This document shows positions 1 through 10,109 of a stretch of 64,000 bases of DNA, piece by piece. Both the position numbers and the translations under genes were made by a program. Origin of the DNA: Acanthosepion lycidas (taxonomy: Eukaryota > Mollusca > Cephalopoda > Sepiida > Sepiidae); assembly GCA_963932145.1 (NCBI GenBank), contig OZ010571.1, positions 156,569,978 through 156,633,977 on the forward strand, written 5' to 3'. How positions within the stretch are numbered: position 1 is the stretch's first letter; each line of letters begins with the position of its first letter. The notes under the pieces were generated by a model that was given only the letters and a program-made list of their open reading frames with translations, was not told the origin of the DNA and did no database searches.

Positions 1-203
1 CTTGTCCCTGGGATTCTTAGCAATCTTTGTGTGAGTCGTTGCAGTATTGGGCAAGACATAGACGACTGTAATCTCAGCACGTACGTTGCTTGGGTTTAAA
101 TAGCGACGTAGACTGGGTTCTCTAACCAATTCAAAAATCGTAACTATGGATTTATATCAGCAATGACCAGTTAACAACCATCACACACAAACTCACTGTG
201 AAA

Positions 204-215
204 ATATATATATAT

Positions 216-251
<36 letters not shown>

Positions 252-252
252 A
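204..252. repeat. (TA)n microsatellite
   Basis: A nearly uninterrupted TA run with one phase break. It lies just left of the fold-back repeat at 341-556. The first 200 bases hold nothing I recognise. Confidence 0.95.
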
Positions 253-340
253 TTGGAGAACGAAAAGTAAGATTACAGCTTTCAGAATATTAATTTAAAA
301 ATAGTGCTCAATACATAACGTAGAGCCGTAAATATTTATT

Positions 341-556
341 TATCTTATGCAGTATTACATTAGAATATGCAAATATCCACTACAAAATTGTACATTTTTG
401 TTTCAACGTCAAAAAAGGGAAACCTTTTTTAGACGTCTCATCAGGTGGGGAATTATGATGTAACACCATAATTCCCCACCTTTTTTGACGTTGAAACGAA
501 AATGTACAATTTTGAAGTGGATATGTGCATGTTCTTATGTAACACTGCATAAGATA
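341..556. repeat. Fold-back (inverted-repeat) element with hammerhead-like core
   Basis: The arm at 341-419 is nearly the reverse complement of the arm at 479-556, with a few mismatches. Inside sits a second hairpin with 14-bp perfect arms (GGTGGGGAATTATG and its complement). A diverged relative of the left half lies at about 34240-34400, so this is a dispersed family. The minus strand of 377-448 can adopt a hammerhead ribozyme fold, listed separately. No protein is encoded. It resembles a MITE-like or ribozyme-bearing non-autonomous element, and the family name is unknown to me. Confidence 0.85.
377..448 (-). ncRNA. Hammerhead ribozyme-like motif (type I layout), copy 1
   Basis: On the minus strand the order is: stem I strand CCAC (448-445), core CTGATGA (444-438), stem II GACGTC...GACGTT (437-405, one T bulge, a long A6/T6 extension and a G.U closing pair), core GAAA (404-401), stem III ACAAAA/TTTTGT, triplet GTA (383-381), and stem I strand GTGG (380-377). 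All conserved hammerhead core bases are present and GTA is a permitted NUH cleavage triplet. Stem I is only four pairs, so activity is uncertain. The related copy at 34307-34358 keeps the layout with different paired bases, which supports a real RNA fold. Confidence 0.65.
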
Positions 557-1721
557 TATATAATGCTTTATGATGAGCAGGTTATTAAATATACCAACGT
601 CAACATGAGAATTTTTCATTGACGCTGTAAGCAGCCAGTACCATTTTATTCAAATAAATCGGTGTGTCTTATTAGGGAGAATTTAAAATATTTTTAAGAA
701 TACCTACAGTATATGTTTGCCTGTGTGTGTATAAATTCACAAGTAAAATATCTTCATGAATATATGCCGCAGATATTAGAATCTCTATTGTATCATAAAT
801 TAGTTTATTTCTTTTATTTAAAGGTTATTTTTTTTCTGTTTTCCTATAAGAATTCCAACGATTCCACTCGATTCGTGAGATATTTTCTGGTCCATAAAAC
901 CTAACCGCAGGCTCCTTCAAGAGTATCGATTTACCATCGCTGTTCAATTACTTATTTATTGAATAAAAGATTCGAGCTGAGTAGTTATCATTTCGAATTA
1001 TCTAAGGCAAGTTCTCAAAAGTTTAAGTGAAAAGTTTCCTCTTTGAATAAATTGGAAAAAAAGGCAAATAAAAATAAATTTCCTTTTCGATTTTTCCGTT
1101 ACAAAACATTTGTGTTTTTACTTTTGCTGCATCATTTATCAAAGACACCAGAAATTTCCCGCTTTCGCTTTTCTTTTCTTGATTTTTATTAATTTACATT
1201 TCTATTAATTTTCTTTTTCTTTTACTGCTTTTGGCTTTTCTTACACTTCAAATAATTTCTTTTCCTTTTTCATATCGTTTTTTTTTTGTTTTTTTTCTGT
1301 TCTTTCTATTATTATTTTCTATTTTTATTCCGTATCTTGTCAGTTTTCTTTCAGTTTTCTTTCAGTTATCTTATATATAATTATTTTTCTTCTTCTCTAA
1401 CCATTTCTATCTTGTCCTGTCACTTTCTCTTTTACTCTGGTTCTTTATTTTATTCCATTTCCTTCCTTTCTTTATTTTGCCTCTGTCTGTTTTTGAAATT
1501 AGTTTTTAAGCCAGTTTCATTTCATTTTTATATGCCAACAGATTATTTTTTCCATACATATATATATATATTCCAGATTAGAAACAAATTTCTTGGGTTT
1601 TAATATTGTTTTAATATTCATATTTCTTTTATTCTTTTTCATTAACCTTTTTAGCCTTTCCTTTACCAAGCTTTTCCTAGGTTCTTAGCAGTGAGATTTT
1701 ACCAAAGGATTTTTTAAAGCA
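557..1721. other. Unclassified AT-rich stretch with pyrimidine-rich segment
   Basis: I see no gene. About 1140-1680 is strongly T/C-rich on the plus strand (poly-T and TTTCTTTT runs), which creates a low-complexity open frame without protein meaning. A short TA run lies near 1558-1570. Confidence 0.6.
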
Positions 1722-1850
1722 TTTCAGCGCAAGCAAGGGAATAAAGCCACTAAGATGCAGGTGGTTACTGATTGTTAGTAAATAAAAGAAAAATATACTA
1801 TTAAGGAGAGAAGACAATAAAAGAAAAAAGAATTAAGACAGATGATAACT
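1722..1850 (+). repeat. Dispersed repeat R2, copy 1
   Basis: It begins near TTTCAGCGCAAGCAAGGG and runs through GCCACTAAGATGCAGGTGG into a purine-rich tail of AAAAGAA and GAGAGAAG runs. The same order (CACCCCAAG, then GCCACTAAGACACCAGGTGG, then a GA-rich tail) is found in reverse at 52605-52775 and in part at 52330-52500. Non-coding, of unknown class. Confidence 0.6.
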
Positions 1851-2027
1851 ATTGACATTGTATTCAAACTTTTGAAGATCAAAGTTGCCAGGGAATCAAA
1901 AAGTCTGAAAAGCGATAGAGAAGAAACTGTTAGCATATAACTTACGGTTACATCTAAGCTATTTCAACTGTAAAAATGATGAGTCTTTGCCACCAATTTA
2001 GTATTGCCCTGGGTAAGACATTAAATT

Positions 2028-2345
2028 TGGTCCAGCAGCAAGGCCTCTGATCAGGAGATTTTGAGGAGAGTGGAACCACCTCTTAATTGCTGGTTTTCCC
2101 AGGTCTACACTGACCCATGGTGGTAGCACTTGTTAGGGTCCCACCTATGGGCAAATAGTTAACTATAACCAGAAATACTTTTTAAAAAAACAAATTATTA
2201 CCAGCAATGCAATTTTGAACGAAAAATATTACCAGAAACAGATTTTTGACAAAACAAAATATTACCAGCAATAAAAAATGTTGTCGGCATTAAATAACCC
2301 ATTGAGGATGATATGCCGTAAAACAAAATAAACCAAACCAAACCC
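2028..2345 (+). repeat. Dispersed repeat R1, copy a
   Basis: One of three copies (others at 16455-16875 plus and 40145-40640 minus). The order is: conserved head (AGCAAGGCCTCTGATCAGGA, GTGGAACCACCTCTTAATTG, GGTGGTAGCAC), then about four imperfect units of 30-37 bp built on ATTACCAGCAAT followed by TTTTTGA, then a 3' stem CGGCAT...ATGCCG and an A-rich tail. The A-rich end after a conserved stem-loop suggests a non-autonomous retroposon. I see no clear Pol III A/B boxes, so I do not call it a tRNA SINE. Confidence 0.75.
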
Positions 2346-2600
2346 GTTTAGTATTTCGCTTAAATTCATAAAGTCTAGATGTTATAAGAGAACAATTATC
2401 ATGTACGTATTTATACAAAAGTCATAAGGAAGGTTTTAAAGAAAACGTCTTTCATGTTTAATAACGTGTAATGAATAAACGGAAACACTAGATGTCGTTA
2501 GTCATGTGTTTTGAGTTCCTATCATGATTACTTCTGTCTGGATTCATGGGATGACGAGTTATTATTTACATTCGGATTATTGTCTATCTTTTTTATTATA
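2346..2600. other. Unclassified AT-rich spacer
   Basis: Nothing recognisable between R1 and the small fold-back. Confidence 0.5.
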
Positions 2601-2602
2601 GC

Positions 2603-2673
2603 AACTTTTCGACCGTTGGGATATCCTCCCTTCATCCGCTGATGAAGGCAGGATCGCACAATGGCCGAAACTT
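2603..2673. repeat. Small fold-back with two opposed hammerhead-like cores
   Basis: Two arms of about 34 bp (TTCGACCGTTG...CCTTCATC and GATGAAGG...CAATGGCCGAAA) surround the tetranucleotide CGCT. The plus strand reads CTGATGA, A, GGC...GCC, GAAAC. The minus strand reads CGGATGA, AGGG..., GAAAAGTTG. This CTGATGAAGG...CCGAAAC module resembles the one inside SINE-A and the 58-kb SINE-like unit. Confidence 0.65.
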
Positions 2674-2699
2674 AACAACAAAAAAAGTATAAGACAGCA

Positions 2700-3777
2700 G
2701 TTTGCATCTAAATAATGTCAATAACATCAGGATTGTCTGATATTTGGCCAAGTAGCGTATATTAAATGAATAGAAATAATTGAAAATTTCAGTCACCGTT
2801 CGGTTTTTGTAGAGGTACATTTCCGTGAAGTTCGAGATACATTTAAACGGAAAACTTTATTGAAGAAAACAATAACTTTCTCGAACTAAAGCAAACTCAG
2901 TTGTATTTTTGAAATGAATTGATTAAATTTCAAGATTAAACTGACTGTATTCCAATATATTATTCAATTTTAGTCTCGTGTGATATTGGCTTTTATAAAT
3001 ATTCTATTTCACCGACTCCATGATAAATAGATTAACTTAAAAAAAATAAACAAAAAAAAACTAACACTAGGAACATTTACTCCAATTTATTAGTGTTTCC
3101 AATCTGTTTGATATCGACAGATGCACCAGAAAGAAAAGCAAGGTGTTTTGTAACAATTGTGCAGACGAGCAGAAAGATGCAAGCCGTTTGAATATCGGAT
3201 GAGTCTGTTGCTTTTCGGAAGAACCTGATGAATCTTCATTTTTGCTTCGTTCTGACTCATCACCAGTTTTATTCACAAAATTACAGATCGTCACTAGTAT
3301 TCATCGGAAATGACTATTTCGTCTCTGCCTATGTAAATATTTATGACTTATTGGGTGATGTAATTCGTATTATTTCATAAAAGTAAAAGGATATCCTTCC
3401 TTCGATCACACTTTCTATAATCATCTGGGATTCAATAACGTTACTGAGTATTTATCAAGTATTAAACTTTTAATGTTCTCAGCACTGTTACCAAAATACT
3501 ATTTCACAAGGTAATGCTAATATTAACCCTTTCTTTATCAGTAAACATTCGATATTCACTGACAGAGCAGCCATTGTTATTTTCGGTTAAAGTTTATAAA
3601 ATCTTTCTATTAAAAGAAATTTTCAGGAAAATAAGTTGCACAAGTCCAATCGTCTTTATTAATTATGTCATTTATTTTTCTTTTCGAATTATGCTATCCG
3701 TTTTAGTTGTTGCCGGCGTTGAAAATCCTCAAGTGATGTACTTTTTGTTGTTATTTGGCACAGTTCTTTTGATTTGA
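2700..3777. other. Unclassified AT-rich stretch
   Basis: I see no gene, RNA or repeat that I can name. Short open frames here have simple composition and no family resemblance. Confidence 0.5.
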
Positions 3778-4620
3778 TTTTTTTTTTTTTTTTTTTTTTA
3801 GTATATCACGTCAAGCAAGACGAGTGTGCCACTATCACGCAAGGGGGGGGGGTTACAGAGGGTGAGGAGCAAGAGTAAAGAGGAGTGTTTGCGGAAAGGA
3901 TATAAAGAAAGGTGGGGATCAAAATCAAGGAGGATGTCGATTGAGATTACATTTAAATATTTGTAGATTATAGCTATCAGGGAAGCAGGTAAGGGGAAGG
4001 GAAGTGTGAGATAAGAAGCTATTATGGTGGAAGAGGCGGTTACATCTAACTGTTTCGACAGTGAAAGGGTGAGACCGAGATGCCAACCTAGTAGCACGTT
4101 TAAATTCATACATTTGCGGTATCAGAGAAAGTAGATCATTAGAGCATTTGCCATGAAAATACTTGTAGAAAAGACAGAGGGAAGCCACAGCCCGTCTGTG
4201 AGAAAGTGACTGTATACAAGATGCCAGATTAGGACTTATCACATTGCATATCAGTCTCTGGATTTTGTTTAAAACTTCGAGATGAACAGCGGGGTCACCA
4301 GAACATGTATGGTTGTAGTATTCAATGCAAGGAGGAATGGTTGATTTGTAGAATTGAAGGATGGACTCGGGCGAGAAAAAATTCAGAGAACACTGAGAAC
4401 CAACGTTCCTTACGGTAGATGAAACTATTGATTCCATGCAATTGTTCCACTTGAAAGCGTGAGACCAAGCAGGCGCAGAGTGGAGCTCTCTTGGAGTTGA
4501 GCATCATGCATTCTGATGCGAGGCAGGGAGGGTTCTCTATTGTGGGCAAATGAGAGCAGTTTCGTTTTGGTGGCATTTCTACGATGTTGCAAAAAAGGAT
4601 GATTCTCGCTAAAACCTAAA
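3778..4620 (-). pseudogene. Non-LTR retrotransposon (LINE) 3' end with poly(A) tail
   Basis: Reading from 4620 down to 3801, the minus strand encodes the C-terminal region that follows the reverse transcriptase in CR1/Jockey-type LINEs. Recognisable stretches are SHRRAVASLCLFYKYFHGK, THPF-type SRSHPFTVETVR, and LTCFPDSYNLQIFKCNLNR near the end. The part nearest 4600 (LLSFAHNREPSLP, then LRLLGLTLS) is in another frame, so at least one frameshift has occurred. RT motifs are missing because the copy is 5'-truncated. A T tract at 3778-3800 is the copy's poly(A) tail and marks the 3' terminus. Such LINEs copy themselves by target-primed reverse transcription. This one is dead. Confidence 0.85.
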
Positions 4621-5903
4621 TGCTTCGTTTTCTTAAAGGCATCGATCTAAGGATGTGGCTGCATACAGTTTTGATAAGTTTGATGACCTGTGTTTTCTTA
4701 TTCGCTAGTTTTGATATGCCGAAAATTGCTTACATATTTTAAGTCTTTGCTATTGATAAACTATTCTCTCATGCGAATCTTTAAAGAAATATACATAAGC
4801 CATAAGTGAAAGGGAGATGATTTTCAGCAACATGTTATAGATCATAAAAATGTTGTGATGTCCGTATATATTTGCGTCAATCTAGCTACTTGGTCGCAGT
4901 ATGTGGACATCTCACGAGTTTTAGCGAGTCTCGATTTATTGACGTGAATCATCAAGACGAGAGTCTTGTAAGTCATCACGTGATCAGTGGGTGAATGCAT
5001 CTCATTAATTCGTTTCTTCCTCTCATTAATGACCTTTGGGAAGGGGAGGGAGACCGGACTCGAGTGCGATATTTAATCATTCGGTTCTTGCGACCGAATT
5101 TGGCCATTTTGATGCCAAATGATTTCAACTTGTCTTATTTGTTTGAACACATACTTCGTCATTGCGCTACTAATTGCTTTACACAGAACTAAGAATAACT
5201 TTCTGATAAGCAGCCGACAAAGAGAATTTCCTTTGAATTAAAATGTCGCTCGTCCAATAAAAACACAGGAGACGTAAACTTCATGGTTCACGCAACCATC
5301 AGTAAAGATTGCTTCGCTTTGCTCTTCTACTATGATGTGAATGTTTCGGTTAGAAAACACACACTTTTCCATTCATCATAACGTAACCTCCTCTGTACTT
5401 TTTATAAATATTTTCATGGCAATTGTTAGGATGAGCTTTCCTGTTTGGTAACTCTGGCGCATGAATATAAACGTAATACTAGATTGGCAGTTAGGTCTTG
5501 ACGTTTTACTTTCGAAATAGCTAGATATAATTCTAGGGTCGATTCTAGTATTTTCTTTGCTCGAACTGCTTGCTTATGGAACTCTCTTCCTGTTTCCTGC
5601 TTTTTCAGAAGCTACGATCTTCAAGAATTGAAATACAATATCATTCGCCATCTTCTGTCTTCCTCTTCTACTGTTTTTTCTTTCATCCTGAGTAACCATT
5701 TTCGTTTTAGTGGCACTATTATCTTGCATGTGGCAAGGAAAAAACAAGCTACTTGTAAATCTTCAAAGAGCAACCATACCAGCATTAAGTTTGCCAAAGA
5801 AACAGCAAAAAGAAAAACACAAAATAAAAACGTAGACACTTAAACCTCAAGTTCTCAATAAATACTCCAAGAAATTAGACTGAGTGCAGTGACGCTAACA
5901 AAC

Positions 5904-5905
<2 letters not shown>
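4621..5905. other. Unclassified stretch
   Basis: No recognisable gene. Overlapping short open frames on both strands near 5621-5843 show no family resemblance. Confidence 0.5.
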
Positions 5906-5965
<60 letters not shown>

Positions 5966-5983
5966 TATATATATATATATATA
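5906..5983. repeat. (CA)n-(TA)n compound microsatellite
   Basis: An uninterrupted CA run of about 58 bp passes into a TA run of about 20 bp. The Val-Cys and Tyr-Ile open frames here are artefacts. Confidence 0.95.
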
Positions 5984-6078
5984 AATATAAAAGTGCCGAA
6001 AATCTTGATAAAGCGTATAGATAATCCCAAGGATGGTGAAATCCCGAGAGCTCAATGTTGAGTCAGAGCGAATAATTT

Positions 6079-6280
6079 AATTTAAAGAAACAGACCACTT
6101 TAAGGCTCCATTAGTTATAGTTTATTTCAACAGAGAATTTTATTGTTCTCTGGATCTTCAGACTTCACTTTCAAAGGTGAAACGAAAGTGAAGTCTGAAT
6201 ATCCAGAGAAAAATAATATTGTCTGGTGAAATAAATTATAACAAATGGAGACTTAAAGTTGTCTGTTTTTCTTTAAATTG
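6079..6280. repeat. Long fold-back element (~100-bp arms)
   Basis: The left arm (AATTTAAAGAAACAGAC... through TTCAGACTTCACTTTC) pairs with the right arm ending ...CTGTTTTTCTTTAAATT at about 6280. Identity by eye is high, with only about 10 bases between arms (centre near 6175). Nothing is encoded. It is MITE-like, and another fold-back follows 85 bp to the right. Confidence 0.85.
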
Positions 6281-6363
6281 TATATGGTAAAAATATATTT
6301 TATGGTATGCTGTATTTATGGATAAACGTGCCTAATATCAAAGAGAGCGTATATAACTATAAA

Positions 6364-6479
6364 AGTGGACACTGAGGGTCAACACCAAGCAGAAACGGTC
6401 CGTTTCATATTGCTTCAACGCGGTCTTCATGCCTGAAGATTGCTTGAAACACCATTTGGTTTTGATCTCAGTGTCCACT
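6364..6479. repeat. Fold-back element FB3, copy 1
   Basis: Perfect 13-bp terminal inverted repeats (AGTGGACACTGAG / CTCAGTGTCCACT) enclose an internal hairpin around GTCTTCATGCCTGAAGAT. A related copy lies at 45455-45590. Non-coding. Confidence 0.8.
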
Positions 6480-7149
6480 CATATATATTAGTTAAAATAG
6501 AAAATCTTTGCACACGTTTTTTTCATAAGTATTATTTGCTAACTGATAGATGCTTGTCATACGCAGGGAAATATTATATATAAATTCTCAGAGTTTTTAT
6601 GCCCACTAGAAACCCTCCTAAAATTAAATACATAAATTGGATGCATGTGTATATACAAATATTGCGTAAAAATGACTTGAAACAAATGTAATTTTATAAT
6701 TTACCCCTTTCTTTTCTCTTGCTCAATATCACATATTCATATTTTTTTTAAATAACTTTTATTAATTTCCGATGTAGTGTTTTGTAATCTTAAAAATAAG
6801 TGATTGTTTTGTCGATAGCTTTTCTGTTTAAATGTATTCGTTATTTGTTTACTCTGAAGGCATGAACCACATTAGCTTATATTACAGCTTGAGAATAAAG
6901 TGAATTAAGCAACTACTATTTTAAAAATATTTTGAAAATTTCAAAAATCTACATTTTCATTTTTTTTTTCTTTTGGTTCATGAATTTGTTTATCGAAGTG
7001 ACTTAGAGGGGGTGGAGAAAATATTTTATGTTAAATTGAAACCCACAATGTTTCCATTAACTGTCATCGCGCTTACAACTTATATCACGAAACTTTAAAT
7101 CTTTTAAGACTATTTCATTCATACCAATATACTGTCTATTGATTTATAC
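6480..7149. other. Unclassified AT-rich stretch
   Basis: No gene or repeat recognised. Confidence 0.5.
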
Positions 7150-7460
7150 TAATGATCATCCGATACAAGACCCAAGAACCACTCAAGGCAGAGGATTTGC
7201 GATGTTGTTTGAGTCAAGAAGTGCAATTTATGAGGTTATATAAGATTAACGATTAATCCTAGACTTGAAGAACTGGAACTTTCTTCTTAGTATAGGAATA
7301 CGGAAGTGAATGGCGATGATTGGCACTTGTGAACGTGGCATGCCGAGTCCCGGTTGTAAAGGCAACGGGAGGTGGAAATAAAGGATGTAGCTCGTTAGGA
7401 TACATGCCATAAAAATAGGGATAAGACTAGCGAGAAGCTTGTGACATATGGAAATATCTT
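7150..7460 (-). pseudogene. LINE 3' end fragment
   Basis: Recognised by nucleotide match to the 3' regions of the other LINE copies (25.1, 34.4, 45.7 and 49.6 kb). On the minus strand it carries TTCAAGTCTAGGATTAATCG, then the 3' UTR signature CCTTGAGTGGTTCTTGGGTC and CTTGTATCGGATGATCA. It is strongly diverged and no reading frame survives. Confidence 0.65.
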
Positions 7461-7523
7461 TCTCAAAAAAAATTGCGTAGCGTCACAGAATTAAGAGATG
7501 CTGAATATCATAGATGGTGTGAG

Positions 7524-7546
7524 ATATATATATATATATATATATA
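7524..7546. repeat. (TA)n microsatellite
   Basis: A short TA run immediately left of the PLE-1 copy that starts near 7556. Confidence 0.9.
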
Positions 7547-7555
7547 GAAACCTCT

Positions 7556-8728
7556 GAACAAAATAAACTACAAAATCTCCACAATTATTTTTAAATGCCT
7601 ATAATTTATTACAGAAGTCATTGGTTTATATCAACGGTTTCCCATACTTAATACTTCTCGTTTTCACTCTCGCGTGGCCATGTGAGACGTCACGAGCTGC
7701 AACGCGATTTTCGATTCCGCGTCTCGTATACACGAGTTTGTCGTTGCTATGAAATGTTTCATGCAGCAAAGGCGGACTGTCAATGTTGTTTCGTCCGTGT
7801 GTTGTTTGATATATTGAAATTGTCATCTTTGATAATGGCTTATGTAAGTTGAAAGCTTAGATTGCATTTGAACATGTATCAATATGGTGTTTTCCTTTCG
7901 TCTTTCAATGATAATGTCATTAAGCTTATCAGACAATATGAAAGGAAATTACTTAAAATAAATAGACAAAACTTGTCTATATTATTTAATGAAACATGCA
8001 TTAATATATATATATATAACAGAAGTAGAAAAATAATTTGGTATACGCGCCCATGCAACCAAATGATAAAGCACAAATTAGAACAAAAATTCCTCGCATT
8101 AATATTCAAGCATTTTCCTAGTGAAAGTAAACTAAGTACTATTTTCAATAAAAATACACTAAAATTAAGTTACATCTGTACTGAAAACTTAGAAAAAATT
8201 ATTAAGAAACATAATGCTAATATCTTAAATAAACACTTAGACCAGAACCCAAAAATTTGAGACAATGGAAAAATAAAAATAGATGAAGATAAACAACAAT
8301 TATTTAACTGTAGAAAACCTCACAACTGTCCTTTACAAAATAAATGTCGCACGGAATCATTAGTATACCAATCTCTTCTATTGAAAATTCTGAAAACCTA
8401 AAAATCTATATAGGTTGCACAACCCATGAGTTCCAAAAACGGTTCAACCAAGATGAAAGTTCATTTAGGATAAATAAATATAGAAATCAACCATCTCTCT
8501 CTCAAGATACTTCGGGCACCTAAAAGAATCTAATAAAACACCTACAGTAAAATGAAATTAATAAGAAAAGCTAGAATATGTCAGTCATTAAATGACCCAT
8601 GTCCTTTGTGCATACATGAGAAACTATATATTACTACGTTTATAAGAAATAAAAGTTTACTGAATCAGAGAAATGAATTGGCTTTTTTTTGCCGTCACTG
8701 TCAAAAGTTTTCCTTAAATAATATTTAA
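7556..8728 (+). pseudogene. Penelope-like element PLE-1, internally deleted relic with GIY-YIG domain
   Basis: The leader (7556-7870) matches the copy at 21246-21540. Coding begins about 7875 with YQYGVFLSSFNDN...LSILFNETCIN. A short TA run follows, and the frame then jumps to FLALIFKHFPSESKLS and the C-terminal region: HNCPLQNKCRTESLVYQS (Cys motif before the nuclease), IYIGCTTHEFQKRF (GIY-YIG endonuclease signature), then CPLCIHEK and LLNQRNELAFFCRH. The whole reverse transcriptase is missing. Stops occur at 8258-8260 and just before IYIG, with a further frameshift near 8555. PLEs are reverse-transcribing elements that pair an RT with a GIY-YIG nuclease. This copy is dead. Confidence 0.85.
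7828..7856 (+). ncRNA. Degenerate hammerhead-like core in PLE-1 leader
   Basis: TTTGATAAT, then GGCTT ATGT AAGTT, then GAAAGC. The hairpin pairs through two G.U wobbles. In the copy at 21492-21520 the same hairpin is GGCTT/AAGCC and fully Watson-Crick. The core is missing C3 and G8 of a hammerhead, so it would be inactive. PLEs are known to carry hammerhead motifs in their terminal repeats. Calling this a relic is inference. Confidence 0.35.
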
Positions 8729-8729
8729 A

Positions 8730-9844
8730 AATAAAATTTTAAAAAATGTGACCTGGTAATATACATACTTATACTTGATATGAAAAAATAATTTTATATA
8801 CTCTAAGTAATTCTTGTACATTTACTTGTCTTAAAAGAAATATAGTCTATTAAAAATTAAAAGTGAAAATATTTTAAAATTGTAATTAAACGTATTGTAA
8901 CCTAAACATAAAAAAAATCTTTAAGTATACAAATAGAAAAAATGCCGTAAGAATTTTTTGCCGTTAACAAAGTTAAAAAAAAAAAAAAAAAAAACCCTAG
9001 ACGATATGCATTTAACGGATGCAAGAATTCGTTGTAAAATACACCCCTAAGCCCTTTTTCGAACGTAACTCATAACTAATACAACAAAAGTTTATAAAAA
9101 TGAACACGCTACCACCCCTTGTCTGAATGATTGGATCTCTCTGTGTCCCTGGAAACAATGAATTATGAATTTTTCTGTGCTTTTAAAACTCAGTAAATTT
9201 AAAAAATAAGTTACTCCAAAATTCGCTTGAGGGAAAATGGAACTAATGTTTTTAATTTAATTACAAAATTAAATTTCAAGCTTTTATCTTCCATGGTTAT
9301 TACTGTGTAGCGAAAAAAACATTTTAAATAAGTTAATTTATAACATATGTTCACGTGTGAAAGTGAAACTATCCAAATGGTTTATATATTTTATATATAT
9401 GTTTGAGAATTTGAAAGAAAGATCTAAAATATTGTTCAAATTTTGCTTCAATTTCTACGCGTATTTTCTGCCAAATTCACATTATTTAAAATAAAAAGGT
9501 TGATTAAATTATATTGAAAAGTAAAATGGCATTTTTTTTCAGAATTCCAGAAATGGAATATCTACTCTTGTAATGTTGTTGAAGGAGAATCATTTAACGT
9601 ACGACAGTGCCAAATGTAAATGACAAAATGGAAGACAGGCTGAGAGTTTCACAATGATATCGGTAATAGTCAATTAGCAAGAGGATGGAGCTGAAAGGAG
9701 AAAAAATTGACTGCAATTTTCATTGTTGCGGAATCCTGGAAAATCCTACGATTTTTAACAATTAAGATATTCTCCATTCTCCTACCTCTCACTCTCAGCC
9801 TAAATCTTTCTCTTTTCTTGCCATTATCCATATTTTTATCGAAT
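8730..9844. other. Unclassified, very AT-rich stretch
   Basis: Poly-A near 8975-8993, otherwise no gene or named repeat. Confidence 0.5.
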
Positions 9845-9869
9845 TATATATATATATATATATATATAT
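9845..9869. repeat. (TA)n microsatellite
   Basis: A TA run directly left of a SINE-A 3' fragment. Confidence 0.9.
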
Positions 9870-9892
9870 CGCCTGTTAACTCGAAATTCCAC

Positions 9893-10108
9893 TTACCTGA
9901 AGAAGACTGGAGCGTACAATGATCAAAATGTCGTGAATATGGCACCAAAGATGAGGACAACAGTCCGAACAATGTAAATAATTAAAATACCTCATCCCAG
10001 ATATAGAGACAGATGCTGAAGGCGAATATGCGAACAAAGATGAGGACAACAGACCGAATAATGGAAATAATTACAATACCTCATCTCAGAACTATAGACA
10101 CATATTCA
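9893..10108 (+). mobile_element. SINE-A 3' part with duplicated tail
   Basis: It starts at ACCTGAAGAAGACTGGAGCG (the SINE-A hammerhead-like module, diverged) and continues with the SINE-A tail (AAAGATGAGGACAACAG, CCGAACAATG, ATACCTCATC, ATATAGA). The tail is present twice in tandem, about 85 bp apart. The tRNA head and body are absent (5' truncation). Confidence 0.75.
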
Positions 10109-10109
10109 A

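Noticed and set aside
1140-1680. Plus-strand frame over T/C-rich DNA suggesting a membrane protein
   Set aside because: Phe/Ser/Leu-rich translation reflects base composition only.
5855-6055. Frames rich in Val-Cys and Tyr-Ile over CA/TA runs
   Set aside because: Simple-sequence translation only. The same applies at 20.6, 21.7, 32.1, 38.6 and 54.5 kb.
6430-6450. CCTGAAGATTGCTTGAAAC in FB3 as a hammerhead
   Set aside because: There is no stem II between CTGAAGA and GAAAC, so the fold is impossible.
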